Below are positions 20,935-28,945 of a stretch of DNA of 64,000 nucleotides, piece after piece. The notes under the pieces are model-generated. The model did no database searches. It saw nothing but the letters and a program-made list of their open reading frames with translations, and had not been told where the DNA came from. Origin of the DNA: Xenorhabdus nematophila ATCC 19061 (GTDB lineage Bacteria > Pseudomonadota > Gammaproteobacteria > Enterobacterales > Enterobacteriaceae); contig NC_014228.1 in NCBI RefSeq assembly GCF_000252955.1, positions 2,457,232 to 2,521,231 of the forward strand, given 5' to 3'. A program made the translations under genes and the position numbers. Numbering within the stretch: the first letter of the stretch is position 1; each line of letters begins with the position of its first letter.

Positions 20935-21028
20935 TAAAAGAGATATTCATTTACCTATTTATTCTCAATGAATTTTAAGTTCTGAAACTTGAAAGACAGA
21001 GAATCCAGCCAATAATGGAGCACTTTCC

Positions 21029-21571
21029 ATGAAATCCAGCGGACAGAAGTTTATAGCCCGGAACCGCGCTCCCCGCGTGCAGATTGAATATGACGTTGAG
21101 CTTTATGGCTCAGAAAAAGTTGTTCAATTACCCTTTATCATGGGAGTTGTCGCTGATCTGGCAGGCAAACCTGTTGAAGCCCTGCCAGACGTCAATGACC
21201 GCAAATTCCTGGAAATTGACATTGATAACTTCGATGAACGTATGAGTTCAATCAGTCCTCGTGCCGCCTTTCAAGTTGAAAACACCTTAACCGGTGAGGG
21301 TAAGTTGAATATTGATCTGACGTTTAAAAATATGGAGGATTTTCAACCCGATGAAATAGCCAAAAAGGTAGAACCTCTGGCCAAGCTATTAGAAGCCCGT
21401 ATCCAATTGGCAAATTTACTGTCTTATATGGACGGTAAAAACGGAGCAGAACAACTGATTTCCGAGATATTGCAAAACCCCGCCCTGCTGCAATCCCTGG
21501 CGGAAGCTCCAAATCCTGAGAATAGCGCTTCAAAAGATAGCACTGAAGACAGCACAGAAGATAAGGAGTAA
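21029..21571 (+). CDS. tssB: T6SS contractile sheath small subunit TssB
   Basis: Small sheath subunit that dimerises with TssC to form the contractile cylinder around the Hcp tube. The 180-aa protein opens KSSGQKFIARNRAPRVQIEYDVE and carries PFIMGVVADLAGK and the KLNIDLTFKNMEDF segment typical of TssB/VipA. The acidic tail (EDSTEDKE) is common. tssC starts three bases after its stop, with the Shine-Dalgarno aaggag inside the end of tssB, so the two are coupled as expected for obligate partners. Confidence 0.97.
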   Translation: MKSSGQKFIARNRAPRVQIEYDVELYGSEKVVQLPFIMGVVADLAGKPVEALPDVNDRKFLEIDIDNFDERMSSISPRAAFQVENTLTGEGKLNIDLTFKNMEDFQPDEIAKKVEPLAKLLEARIQLANLLSYMDGKNGAEQLISEILQNPALLQSLAEAPNPENSASKDSTEDSTEDKE

Positions 21572-21574
21572 TTG

Positions 21575-23077
21575 ATGAGCACACCTGAACAAGACACTTT
21601 GCGTCAACAAGAACAGATCGCCAAAGAGTATAGCCCTAATGAACTCAGCACATTGCTGGATAAGGAATTTCGCCCGCAAAGCGATCATACACGCCAGGCC
21701 GTTGAAAATGCGGTGAAAACACTGGCACAACAGGCATTGGAAAATACCGTTACCCTCTCCGGCGATACCTACCGTACCATCCAGTCGCTCATTGCTGAAA
21801 TTGACGCCAAAATGTCCCAGCAAATAAATCATATCCTGCACAACAAGGAATTTCAGACCCTGGAAGGCGCCTGGCGGGGTTTACATCATCTGGTCAACAA
21901 TACAGAAACGGATGAAATGCTGAAAATTCGGGTGATGTGCCTTTCTAAAAAGGAATTGAGCAACACCCTAAAACGTTTCAAAGGCGTCAGTTGGGACCAG
22001 AGCCCGATGTTCAAAAAAATCTACGAAGCGGAATATGGTCAGTTTGGTGGAGAACCCTTCGGCTGTCTGATAGGCGATTATTATTTCGATCATACGGCAC
22101 CGGATGTTGAACTCTTGCGCCAAATGGCACAAATCAGTGCGGCGGCACATTGTCCTTTCATTACCGGGGCTGCACCCAGTGTGATGCAAATGAAATCCTG
22201 GCAAGAATTAGCCAATCCCCGTGATCTCACAAAAATTTTCCAAAACACGGAATATGCACCCTGGCGCAGTTTGCGTGTATCAGAAGACGTGCGTTATATC
22301 GGGTTAACACTCCCGCGTTTTCTCTCCCGTTTACCCTATGGCGCTCTTACCAATCCCGTTGACAGCTTCAATTTTGAGGAAAACACGGAAGGCCCGACCC
22401 ACGATAACTACACCTGGGCAAATTCGGCTTATGCTATGGCCGTCAATATTAATCGGTCGTTTAAGCTTTATGGCTGGTGTACCTCTATTCGCGGTGTCGA
22501 ATCCGGTGGGATTGTGGAAAACATGCCTTGCTATACATTCCCCTCCGATGATGGTGGCGTGGATATGAAATGCCCCACTGAAATTGCGATTAGTGATCGC
22601 CGTGAAGCCGAATTGGCAAAGAATGGTTTTATTCCATTATTGCACCGTAAAAACACCGACATGGCGGCTTTTATTGGTGCGCAATCCCTGCAAAAACCAG
22701 AAGAATATTACGATCCGGATGCGACCGCCAATGCCAACCTTTCAGCACGTCTGCCCTATTTATTTGCCTGCTGCCGTTTTGCCCATTACCTGAAATGTAT
22801 CGTGCGCGACAAAATAGGGACTTTTCAGGAACGTGCTGATATGGAGCGTTGGCTGAATGATTGGATTACCAATTACATTGACGGTGATCCTGTCAACTCA
22901 TCTCAGCTGACTAAAGCCAGAAAGCCGCTTGCGGCCGCAGAAGTCAAGGTAGAAGAAGTAGAAAGCAACCCGGGGTATTATCAGGCCAAATTTTTCCTGC
23001 GGCCTCATTATCAGCTCGAAGGTCTGACGGTTTCTTTACGTTTAGTCTCAAAACTTCCCTCACTAAAAGGAGCTTAA
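21575..23077 (+). CDS. tssC: T6SS contractile sheath large subunit TssC
   Basis: Large sheath subunit (VipB), 500 aa. Family marks include NKEFQTLEGAWRGLHHLV, the central FGCLIGDYYFDH and ANSAYAMAVNINRSF-type segments, and the closing HYQLEGLTVSLRLVSKLP. The ATG at 21575 is chosen over the upstream TTG at 21572 because aaggag ends seven bases before it. The C-terminal region includes the surface that the ClpV ATPase uses to disassemble contracted sheaths. Followed by 136 noncoding bases and hcp. Confidence 0.97.
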   Translation: MSTPEQDTLRQQEQIAKEYSPNELSTLLDKEFRPQSDHTRQAVENAVKTLAQQALENTVTLSGDTYRTIQSLIAEIDAKMSQQINHILHNKEFQTLEGAWRGLHHLVNNTETDEMLKIRVMCLSKKELSNTLKRFKGVSWDQSPMFKKIYEAEYGQFGGEPFGCLIGDYYFDHTAPDVELLRQMAQISAAAHCPFITGAAPSVMQMKSWQELANPRDLTKIFQNTEYAPWRSLRVSEDVRYIGLTLPRFLSRLPYGALTNPVDSFNFEENTEGPTHDNYTWANSAYAMAVNINRSFKLYGWCTSIRGVESGGIVENMPCYTFPSDDGGVDMKCPTEIAISDRREAELAKNGFIPLLHRKNTDMAAFIGAQSLQKPEEYYDPDATANANLSARLPYLFACCRFAHYLKCIVRDKIGTFQERADMERWLNDWITNYIDGDPVNSSQLTKARKPLAAAEVKVEEVESNPGYYQAKFFLRPHYQLEGLTVSLRLVSKLPSLKGA

Positions 23078-23213
23078 ATACGATTCTTTTAATCAAAATC
23101 CCCTCAATCATTCGTCGTTAGATAACAACACGTATTTACCTTCATACATGCTACACAGCACCCATATTGATTTATTGGGTTCAATTAATTCAACTCTATT
23201 AAGGTTAAAGATT

Positions 23214-23705
23214 ATGTCTACTGCAGGTATCGACGCGTTTATTAATTTTACTAATGTCACAGGCGAGTCAGGTGACGACACATTTAAAGAATGGACGGCA
23301 GTCAAAGCATTTTCACTTGAAGTCGCCAACAGTGTTAATCATGACAATCAAGGTACAGGATTAGGCTCCGGTATCGTCGATGTTTCCAAATTGTCTGTTG
23401 AGCTTCTGTTCGATAAAGCGGCTATCACCTTGCGCCAGTATATCGTCAAGGGAACACATATTAATGACGTTAAGCTTAATGTACGCAGACAAGGGGGTAA
23501 ACAAGAAACCTGGTATTCATTAGTGTTGACAAATGCGCTGGTTTCAAAATCCCTGTTGACGTATGAAGGCGGCCTTTTCCATGCCGCTATTGAGTTAGCC
23601 TTTCAAAAACATAAAGAAAGCTACTGTTCTCAAGAATACGGTTCAGGTTCTAAAGGCGCCGAAATCAGCTATGAATGGGATGCTCACGCCAACAAAGGCG
23701 GTTAA
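23214..23705 (+). CDS. hcp: T6SS tube protein Hcp (TssD)
   Basis: Hexameric ring protein that stacks into the expelled inner tube; also chaperones small effectors. The 163-aa protein starts MSTAGIDAFINFTNVTGESGD and holds WTAVKAFSLEV and GKQETWYSLVLTNALVSK, typical Hcp strands. The frame is open upstream to 23148, but this ATG follows aaggttaaag and gives the normal length. A strong terminator directly follows, which fits the high, separately tuned hcp expression seen in many T6SS loci. Confidence 0.97.
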   Translation: MSTAGIDAFINFTNVTGESGDDTFKEWTAVKAFSLEVANSVNHDNQGTGLGSGIVDVSKLSVELLFDKAAITLRQYIVKGTHINDVKLNVRRQGGKQETWYSLVLTNALVSKSLLTYEGGLFHAAIELAFQKHKESYCSQEYGSGSKGAEISYEWDAHANKGG

Positions 23706-23723
23706 TGTATATCACAACCTCCC

Positions 23724-23757
23724 AAATAACCTCTCTAAGCTTAGAGAGGTTATTTTA
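23724..23757 (+). terminator. Strong Rho-independent terminator after hcp
   Basis: A perfect 30-base palindrome (AATAACCTCTCTAAG and its complement, 23725-23754) followed by TTTTAT. It lies about 20 bases past the hcp stop. It would cut transcription before fha unless that half has its own promoter or the terminator is leaky, giving excess hcp mRNA. Confidence 0.85.
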
Positions 23758-23776
23758 TCAACAATAGGTATCCACG

Positions 23777-25306
23777 ATGATGCGATTCTCCATTGTTAAA
23801 AACGCTGGCACCACCCAACCTCCGTACTTGAGTTATGACTTTTCCCCTCCTGGCGGCACTATCGGTCGTAGCATGGATAATAGCTGGGTTCTGCCCGATG
23901 AGGAATTGGCTATTGCCCGGTTACAAGCCATTGTGTCCGTTTCTGCTCATGGAGAGTGCTGGATTAACAATCAAGGTTCTGCATCTGAGGTTTTATTGAA
24001 CAAGGTACCGTTGGCACCTGAACGTCAGGTTGAAATCCGTGATGGTGATATGCTGAATATCGGCCATTATCAAATTCAACTTATTGATATCAAAAAAAAT
24101 CCAGTCCCACCGGAAAACAATAGCCAGTCAGACGTTCCCGGTGGAATTTGGGATGAGCTTGAGCACATTCTCACAGCTTCCAATAAATCGTCCCCTCAAG
24201 AGAGACACCAGACTCCCCAGGCAGCAGGCGACAATAACCCCCTGATAAAAGATCAACCCAATGAAGAACGAAATCCGATTAACCCGCTGGCACACATTAA
24301 TCCGGCAACCGATCTTGAGACACATCCATTGCGGTCAACTGATCCCATGACGATGTTCAATGCAGATACCCCTTTCCGGCAGGAAAATATCTTCCATGAT
24401 CAGACACCTACGACGCTGTTACAACGCAATGAAAAATACGGGAACCAAGAGGATGATAAAAAGGACGTTGACCCGTTAGCCTTGTTTTCTGAAAAGCCGG
24501 CACGACACATCAAAAATGATGACCCCTTGAATCCAATCTTGAATCATGCAGTACCACTGACGGCTTCAAATAGTGCAACGGCTTCTGAACCGCTGTTTAC
24601 ACCTGCTTCACAATCCGTATCGACTGAATCTGTCTCTCATGAAAGTCAAACATCATCCTTATCCTCCTTCTTCGCCACCCCCCATGATAATCAAGCTCAT
24701 GGAACCCAATCAGAAGGAAAATTATTGGCATCCTTACTTGAGGGCATGGGATTAAAAGATCGCCACAGATTTGAATTTGATGAACAGCTCATGTATCAGT
24801 TAGGCCGGTTGGTCAGCCAGCTTTCCCAGGGGATCATTGTCCTTAACGCTTCACGTCACCAGTTCAAACACAAATTAGATGCAGACATGACCCAAATACT
24901 GTCGGATATACATAATCCATTTAAACTTTTACCTTCCGGTCAGTCTGTTTTGACCCTGATGTTTAGTGACCATATGCCGGGGTTTATGCCACTGGAGGAA
25001 GCTACCCATGATATTCTGACCGAATTACAGGCACATCAATCGGGTATGATTGCAGGAATACGTGCCACAGTGGCCGATATATTACATTCATTCCATCCCG
25101 TTATGCTTGAACAAACAGCGCAGGATGAAAATTACTTGCCACGTTTATCACTATCATCAACCTACAAAGCATCAATATGGGATTATTTCACCCAACATTA
25201 CCAGGCAATCAGCAAACAATTTGAACAAGAATCGTCACTGTTTGGCGAAAATTTCCTGCAAGCTTATTCAGCAGAAGTTAACCGCTATAAAACCGCCAAA
25301 AAATAA
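23777..25306 (+). CDS. tagH: T6SS FHA-domain protein (Fha/TagH type)
   Basis: A 509-aa protein with an N-terminal FHA phosphothreonine-binding fold (GGTIGRSMDNSWVLPDEE near residue 27, then the HGECWINNQGS strand). A long low-complexity Asp/Asn/Ser/Thr/Pro-rich linker covers about 110-310. A C-terminal TagH-type helical domain (LLASLLEGMGL, then SQLSQGIIVLNASR) closes it. Fha proteins act in threonine-phosphorylation control of T6SS firing. No PpkA kinase or PppA phosphatase gene lies in this window. A second ATG three bases downstream is an equally good start. Confidence 0.9.
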   Translation: MMRFSIVKNAGTTQPPYLSYDFSPPGGTIGRSMDNSWVLPDEELAIARLQAIVSVSAHGECWINNQGSASEVLLNKVPLAPERQVEIRDGDMLNIGHYQIQLIDIKKNPVPPENNSQSDVPGGIWDELEHILTASNKSSPQERHQTPQAAGDNNPLIKDQPNEERNPINPLAHINPATDLETHPLRSTDPMTMFNADTPFRQENIFHDQTPTTLLQRNEKYGNQEDDKKDVDPLALFSEKPARHIKNDDPLNPILNHAVPLTASNSATASEPLFTPASQSVSTESVSHESQTSSLSSFFATPHDNQAHGTQSEGKLLASLLEGMGLKDRHRFEFDEQLMYQLGRLVSQLSQGIIVLNASRHQFKHKLDADMTQILSDIHNPFKLLPSGQSVLTLMFSDHMPGFMPLEEATHDILTELQAHQSGMIAGIRATVADILHSFHPVMLEQTAQDENYLPRLSLSSTYKASIWDYFTQHYQAISKQFEQESSLFGENFLQAYSAEVNRYKTAKK

Positions 25307-25367
25307 CATTTACCTCTAGCCACCTTTTTATCGCATTTCCATCATCATAATGATCAATAGGTATCCC

Positions 25368-25922
25368 ATGAATGACAATATCACTGTGCTGCGTGGAGGT
25401 TATCATAGCCGGAGCAACACGACCCGCATCACTGCCAAAGATCGCATGCAACCGTCTTTGCTGGATAAACTGACAGATAATGAATCTGATAAAAAACATG
25501 AGACTACTAACAACTACCTATTGTCACACAGTGCGTTACGTCAGACTGTCCTGAGGGACTTACAGTGGTTGCTAAACAGCATTAACAGCGAATCAGAACA
25601 AGACCTTAGCGCATTTCCTGAAATTAGCCGATCCGTGTATAACTTCGGCCTGGCTCCCACGGCAGGTAAATGTATTTCTGAAATAGAATGGGAAGATATT
25701 CAACATCGCATTATTACCGCTATCCGCATATTCGAACCCCGTATCATGCCTGATGGGCTTGAAGTGAACTGCATTTCTGATGCCAATGAATTGATCTTGT
25801 ACAATACGTTACCTATAGAAATCAAAGGGTTTTTATGGTGTATACCCTGGCCGCTTGAATTCCTGTTCCACAGTCATATCGATCTGGAAAACGGTTATTT
25901 CACTATAAAAGAAGCGAGTTAA
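25368..25922 (+). CDS. tssE: T6SS baseplate protein TssE (gp25-like)
   Basis: Baseplate wedge component that nucleates sheath assembly, related to phage T4 gp25. The protein is 184 aa from the ATG at 25368, preceded by ataggt; an ATG at 25350 in the same frame would add six residues. DRMQPSLLDKLTD is the typical N-terminal segment, and the gp25-like core includes RIFEPRIMPDGLEV. It sits between fha and tssF, the usual tssE-F-G order. Confidence 0.92.
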   Translation: MNDNITVLRGGYHSRSNTTRITAKDRMQPSLLDKLTDNESDKKHETTNNYLLSHSALRQTVLRDLQWLLNSINSESEQDLSAFPEISRSVYNFGLAPTAGKCISEIEWEDIQHRIITAIRIFEPRIMPDGLEVNCISDANELILYNTLPIEIKGFLWCIPWPLEFLFHSHIDLENGYFTIKEAS

Positions 25923-25955
25923 TGTCAAAACACCAAAGGCATTAAGGGGGGACTC

Positions 25956-27830
25956 TTGGACAGCAAGTTACTTGAATATTACAACCGCGAATTAGTGTAT
26001 CTGCGTGAAATGGGTAAAGAATTTGCCGAACGTTACCCTAAAGTTGCCAATCGTCTGGGTATGCACGGTATTGATGTTGCCGATCCCTATGTTGAACGCC
26101 TGATGGAAGGATTCGCTTTTCTGACATCCCGCATTCAATTGAAAATGGATGCGGAATTCCCGCGTTTTTCCGGGCACTTACTGGAAATGTTGTATCCTAA
26201 CTATCTGTCTCCGACCCCTTCAATGGCCATTGTCGAACTCCAGCCAGATACCCGCAAAGGCGATATCAGCCACGGATTTTCAGTACCACGCGGAACACTT
26301 ATGCACTGCCAGACCTTAAAAAGAGATGGCATTACTTTGCAATATGCGACAACACAAGATGTCATCCTGCAACCTTTGCATCTGGAAAATGTTGAACTGG
26401 GCAAGATCCCCGCGAACCTGCCGCTGGCCGGCTTAAACCTTAACCACTATGGTGCGGTCAGTGCACTGCGGATACGTTTTAGTTGTAAAGAAAAATTTTT
26501 CCTCAATGAGCTGGATTTCAACAAACTCATCTTTTTCCTTTCAGGTCCGGACATTCAATCCCAACAGTTGCTGGAACTGATTATGGAGCACTCTGTTGGC
26601 ATCGTATGCCAAATTCTGGGTGATGATCCCCAATATCAGGTTTTGCCCGATATTTCACCCCATCATGAAGGATTTGATGATAATCAATCCTTATTCCCTG
26701 ACGATCCACGTAATTTTAGTGGTTATCGGCAACTTCAGGAATATTTTGCATTTCCGGCACGTTTCCAGTTTTTCAGTCTCAGCGGAATGGGATCATTACT
26801 GAAACAGACCACAAAAAAGAGTGAGTTTGAGCTGATTTTGCTGTTAAACAAAGTCGATACCGATTTGGAAAGTTTGGTGGATACCTCTTACCTGACGTTA
26901 AATTGTACACCTGTGATTAATTTATTTCCCAAAGTGACTGAACGTATCACCGTACAAGAAAGCAACAATGAATATCATTTAGTTGTTGATAATTCACGTC
27001 CTCTGGATTACGAAATTTTTTCGGTGCAACGTCTGCACGGGGCGAATATCAAGCGCAAAGAAACACAAATATTCCGACCCTTCTGGTCTACTTTCAGCGA
27101 CGATAAAAACAATTACGGTGCCTATTTTTCTTTGCGCCGTGATCCCCGCGTCTTATCTGAACATGCCCGTCATTACGGAACCCGATCGAGCTATATCGGT
27201 ACAGAAATGTTTGTCTCTATTGTTGATGAGCAACACTCTCCGTGGCCTGATCAACTGAAATTCCTGACTGCGGATGTTATGTGTACCAACCGTGATTTAC
27301 CCACAATGCTGCGCCAACAAGATCTCGATAATTTTGCCATGCTGGATTCTATCCCCATTCATCAAATTGCCTTTCTCAAACGACCGACAATCCCGCATCC
27401 GGCCTTGGCCCAGGGTTCTGCCACCTGGAAATTAATCAATCAACTACAACTCAATTACTTGAATTTTATGGATAAAGGAGATGAACAAGGAACGCAGGCA
27501 TTACGACAATTACTGAGTCTATATGCAAATCTGGCAGATCCCGCTATCACCCGCCAGATTAATGGCATTCGCCATTGCTCATTAAAGACGGTTTACCGAC
27601 GGGTTCCGGAACCCGGGCCAATCGTATTTGCCCGTGGTGTCAGTATCCGGCTTGAAGTGAATGAACAGGAATTCGCCGGGGTCAGCCCTTGGTTACTGGG
27701 CAGTGTATTGGGTAAACTTTTCTCGCATTTGGTCACCATGAACTCATTTACTGAAATGACATTGTATAGCCAGCAACGTGGTGATATCGGCTTTTGGCCT
27801 GCCAGTATGGGTAACAAAAAATTAATATAA
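25956..27830 (+). CDS. tssF: T6SS baseplate protein TssF
   Basis: A 624-aa baseplate wedge protein (VasA/ImpG). It begins DSKLLEYYNRELVYLREMG, the family signature, and contains FPRFSGHLLEMLYPNYLSP. The start is TTG at 25956, preceded by a strong aaggggg; no ATG gives the conserved N-terminus. It is followed by tssG after two bases. TssF2-TssG forms the wedge that joins TssE and TssK. Confidence 0.96.
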   Translation: MDSKLLEYYNRELVYLREMGKEFAERYPKVANRLGMHGIDVADPYVERLMEGFAFLTSRIQLKMDAEFPRFSGHLLEMLYPNYLSPTPSMAIVELQPDTRKGDISHGFSVPRGTLMHCQTLKRDGITLQYATTQDVILQPLHLENVELGKIPANLPLAGLNLNHYGAVSALRIRFSCKEKFFLNELDFNKLIFFLSGPDIQSQQLLELIMEHSVGIVCQILGDDPQYQVLPDISPHHEGFDDNQSLFPDDPRNFSGYRQLQEYFAFPARFQFFSLSGMGSLLKQTTKKSEFELILLLNKVDTDLESLVDTSYLTLNCTPVINLFPKVTERITVQESNNEYHLVVDNSRPLDYEIFSVQRLHGANIKRKETQIFRPFWSTFSDDKNNYGAYFSLRRDPRVLSEHARHYGTRSSYIGTEMFVSIVDEQHSPWPDQLKFLTADVMCTNRDLPTMLRQQDLDNFAMLDSIPIHQIAFLKRPTIPHPALAQGSATWKLINQLQLNYLNFMDKGDEQGTQALRQLLSLYANLADPAITRQINGIRHCSLKTVYRRVPEPGPIVFARGVSIRLEVNEQEFAGVSPWLLGSVLGKLFSHLVTMNSFTEMTLYSQQRGDIGFWPASMGNKKLI

Positions 27831-27832
27831 AA

Positions 27833-28867
27833 ATGAATCAGACAAACCCGATTTCCCTTCATCGCCTGTGTCGTTTGCCAGAAGATTTTTGGCCGAAATT
27901 TATGCAAGCACCGTGGCAATTTGATTTATTTCAGGCATTACGCCGTATAGATGCGCAATCCGGTGCCTACTACATGCTCGGTTCTGCTCCATTACCAAGA
28001 TATGAGCTTTTGCGGTTAGGGCAAAAAGCATCCATGATTTTTGCACCCTCAACGATTTCTACAGTTAAACAGAGAGAAAATTCAACACTGTATGACATTC
28101 TTATTTACAGTTTTGGTTTGTTCGGCCCGAATGGACCCATGCCATTACATATCACCGAGTATACTTATGCCCGACAATATAATTATCAAGATCCTACCTT
28201 AAGCTCATTTATTAATTTATTTCATCACAGACTGATATTGCTATTCTACAGAGCCTGGGCTAATGCCCAACCGACCGTTTCACTCGATCGACAGGATAAT
28301 CAACGTTTTTGCCGTTATCTTGCTTGTCTGGTGGGAATGGGATTACCCGCCCAGCAGAAGCCCGACACCATAAATGACCATGCCCGTTATTCACTCTCTG
28401 GTCATTTATCCCGCCAAAGACACAGTGCGGAAGGGCTGGAAAAAATCCTGCTCAGTTATTTCGGTATTCCCGTGAAAATTCAACAAAATATCCCTCAATG
28501 GTTAAACGTTGAAGCACGGGATCAGGCCCAATTAACAGCGGGACGAAGCCGGCCCCGTTTAGGTCACTCCGCCTTTTTGGGTATTGCACTATACGATGTT
28601 CAACACAAATTTCGCATTGAATTAGGCCCGTTAAGCAGGGCTGAATATGACATGTTTTTACCCGGAGAACCTAAATCACAACAATTGCGTGACTGGATTT
28701 ATCAATATCTGGGAATCGAATACGCCTGGGATGTTCGGCTGGTACTTCATCAATCAGAGATAACAGGCATTAATCTATCAGAATCCATAAAATTAGGTCT
28801 GAACAGCTGGCTTGGCAAAATTGAACAACCCACCCACCGCGGGGACTTACGTTATAACAACCAATAA
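27833..28867 (+). CDS. tssG: T6SS baseplate protein TssG
   Basis: A 344-aa baseplate wedge partner of TssF (VasB/ImpH). Family marks include WQFDLFQALRRIDAQ near the start, FGLFGPNGPMPLHITEY in the middle, and the RPRLGHSAFLGIALYD segment late in the protein. It begins two bases after the tssF stop and probably relies on translational coupling, as there is little Shine-Dalgarno. tssH/clpV follows after a 78-base gap. Confidence 0.95.
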   Translation: MNQTNPISLHRLCRLPEDFWPKFMQAPWQFDLFQALRRIDAQSGAYYMLGSAPLPRYELLRLGQKASMIFAPSTISTVKQRENSTLYDILIYSFGLFGPNGPMPLHITEYTYARQYNYQDPTLSSFINLFHHRLILLFYRAWANAQPTVSLDRQDNQRFCRYLACLVGMGLPAQQKPDTINDHARYSLSGHLSRQRHSAEGLEKILLSYFGIPVKIQQNIPQWLNVEARDQAQLTAGRSRPRLGHSAFLGIALYDVQHKFRIELGPLSRAEYDMFLPGEPKSQQLRDWIYQYLGIEYAWDVRLVLHQSEITGINLSESIKLGLNSWLGKIEQPTHRGDLRYNNQ

Positions 28868-28945
28868 ACGCCAAGTGATTTCTTAGATATCCCCGGCCGT
28901 TACAAACACAATCACGACTCATGATCACACTACGGATGACACACT

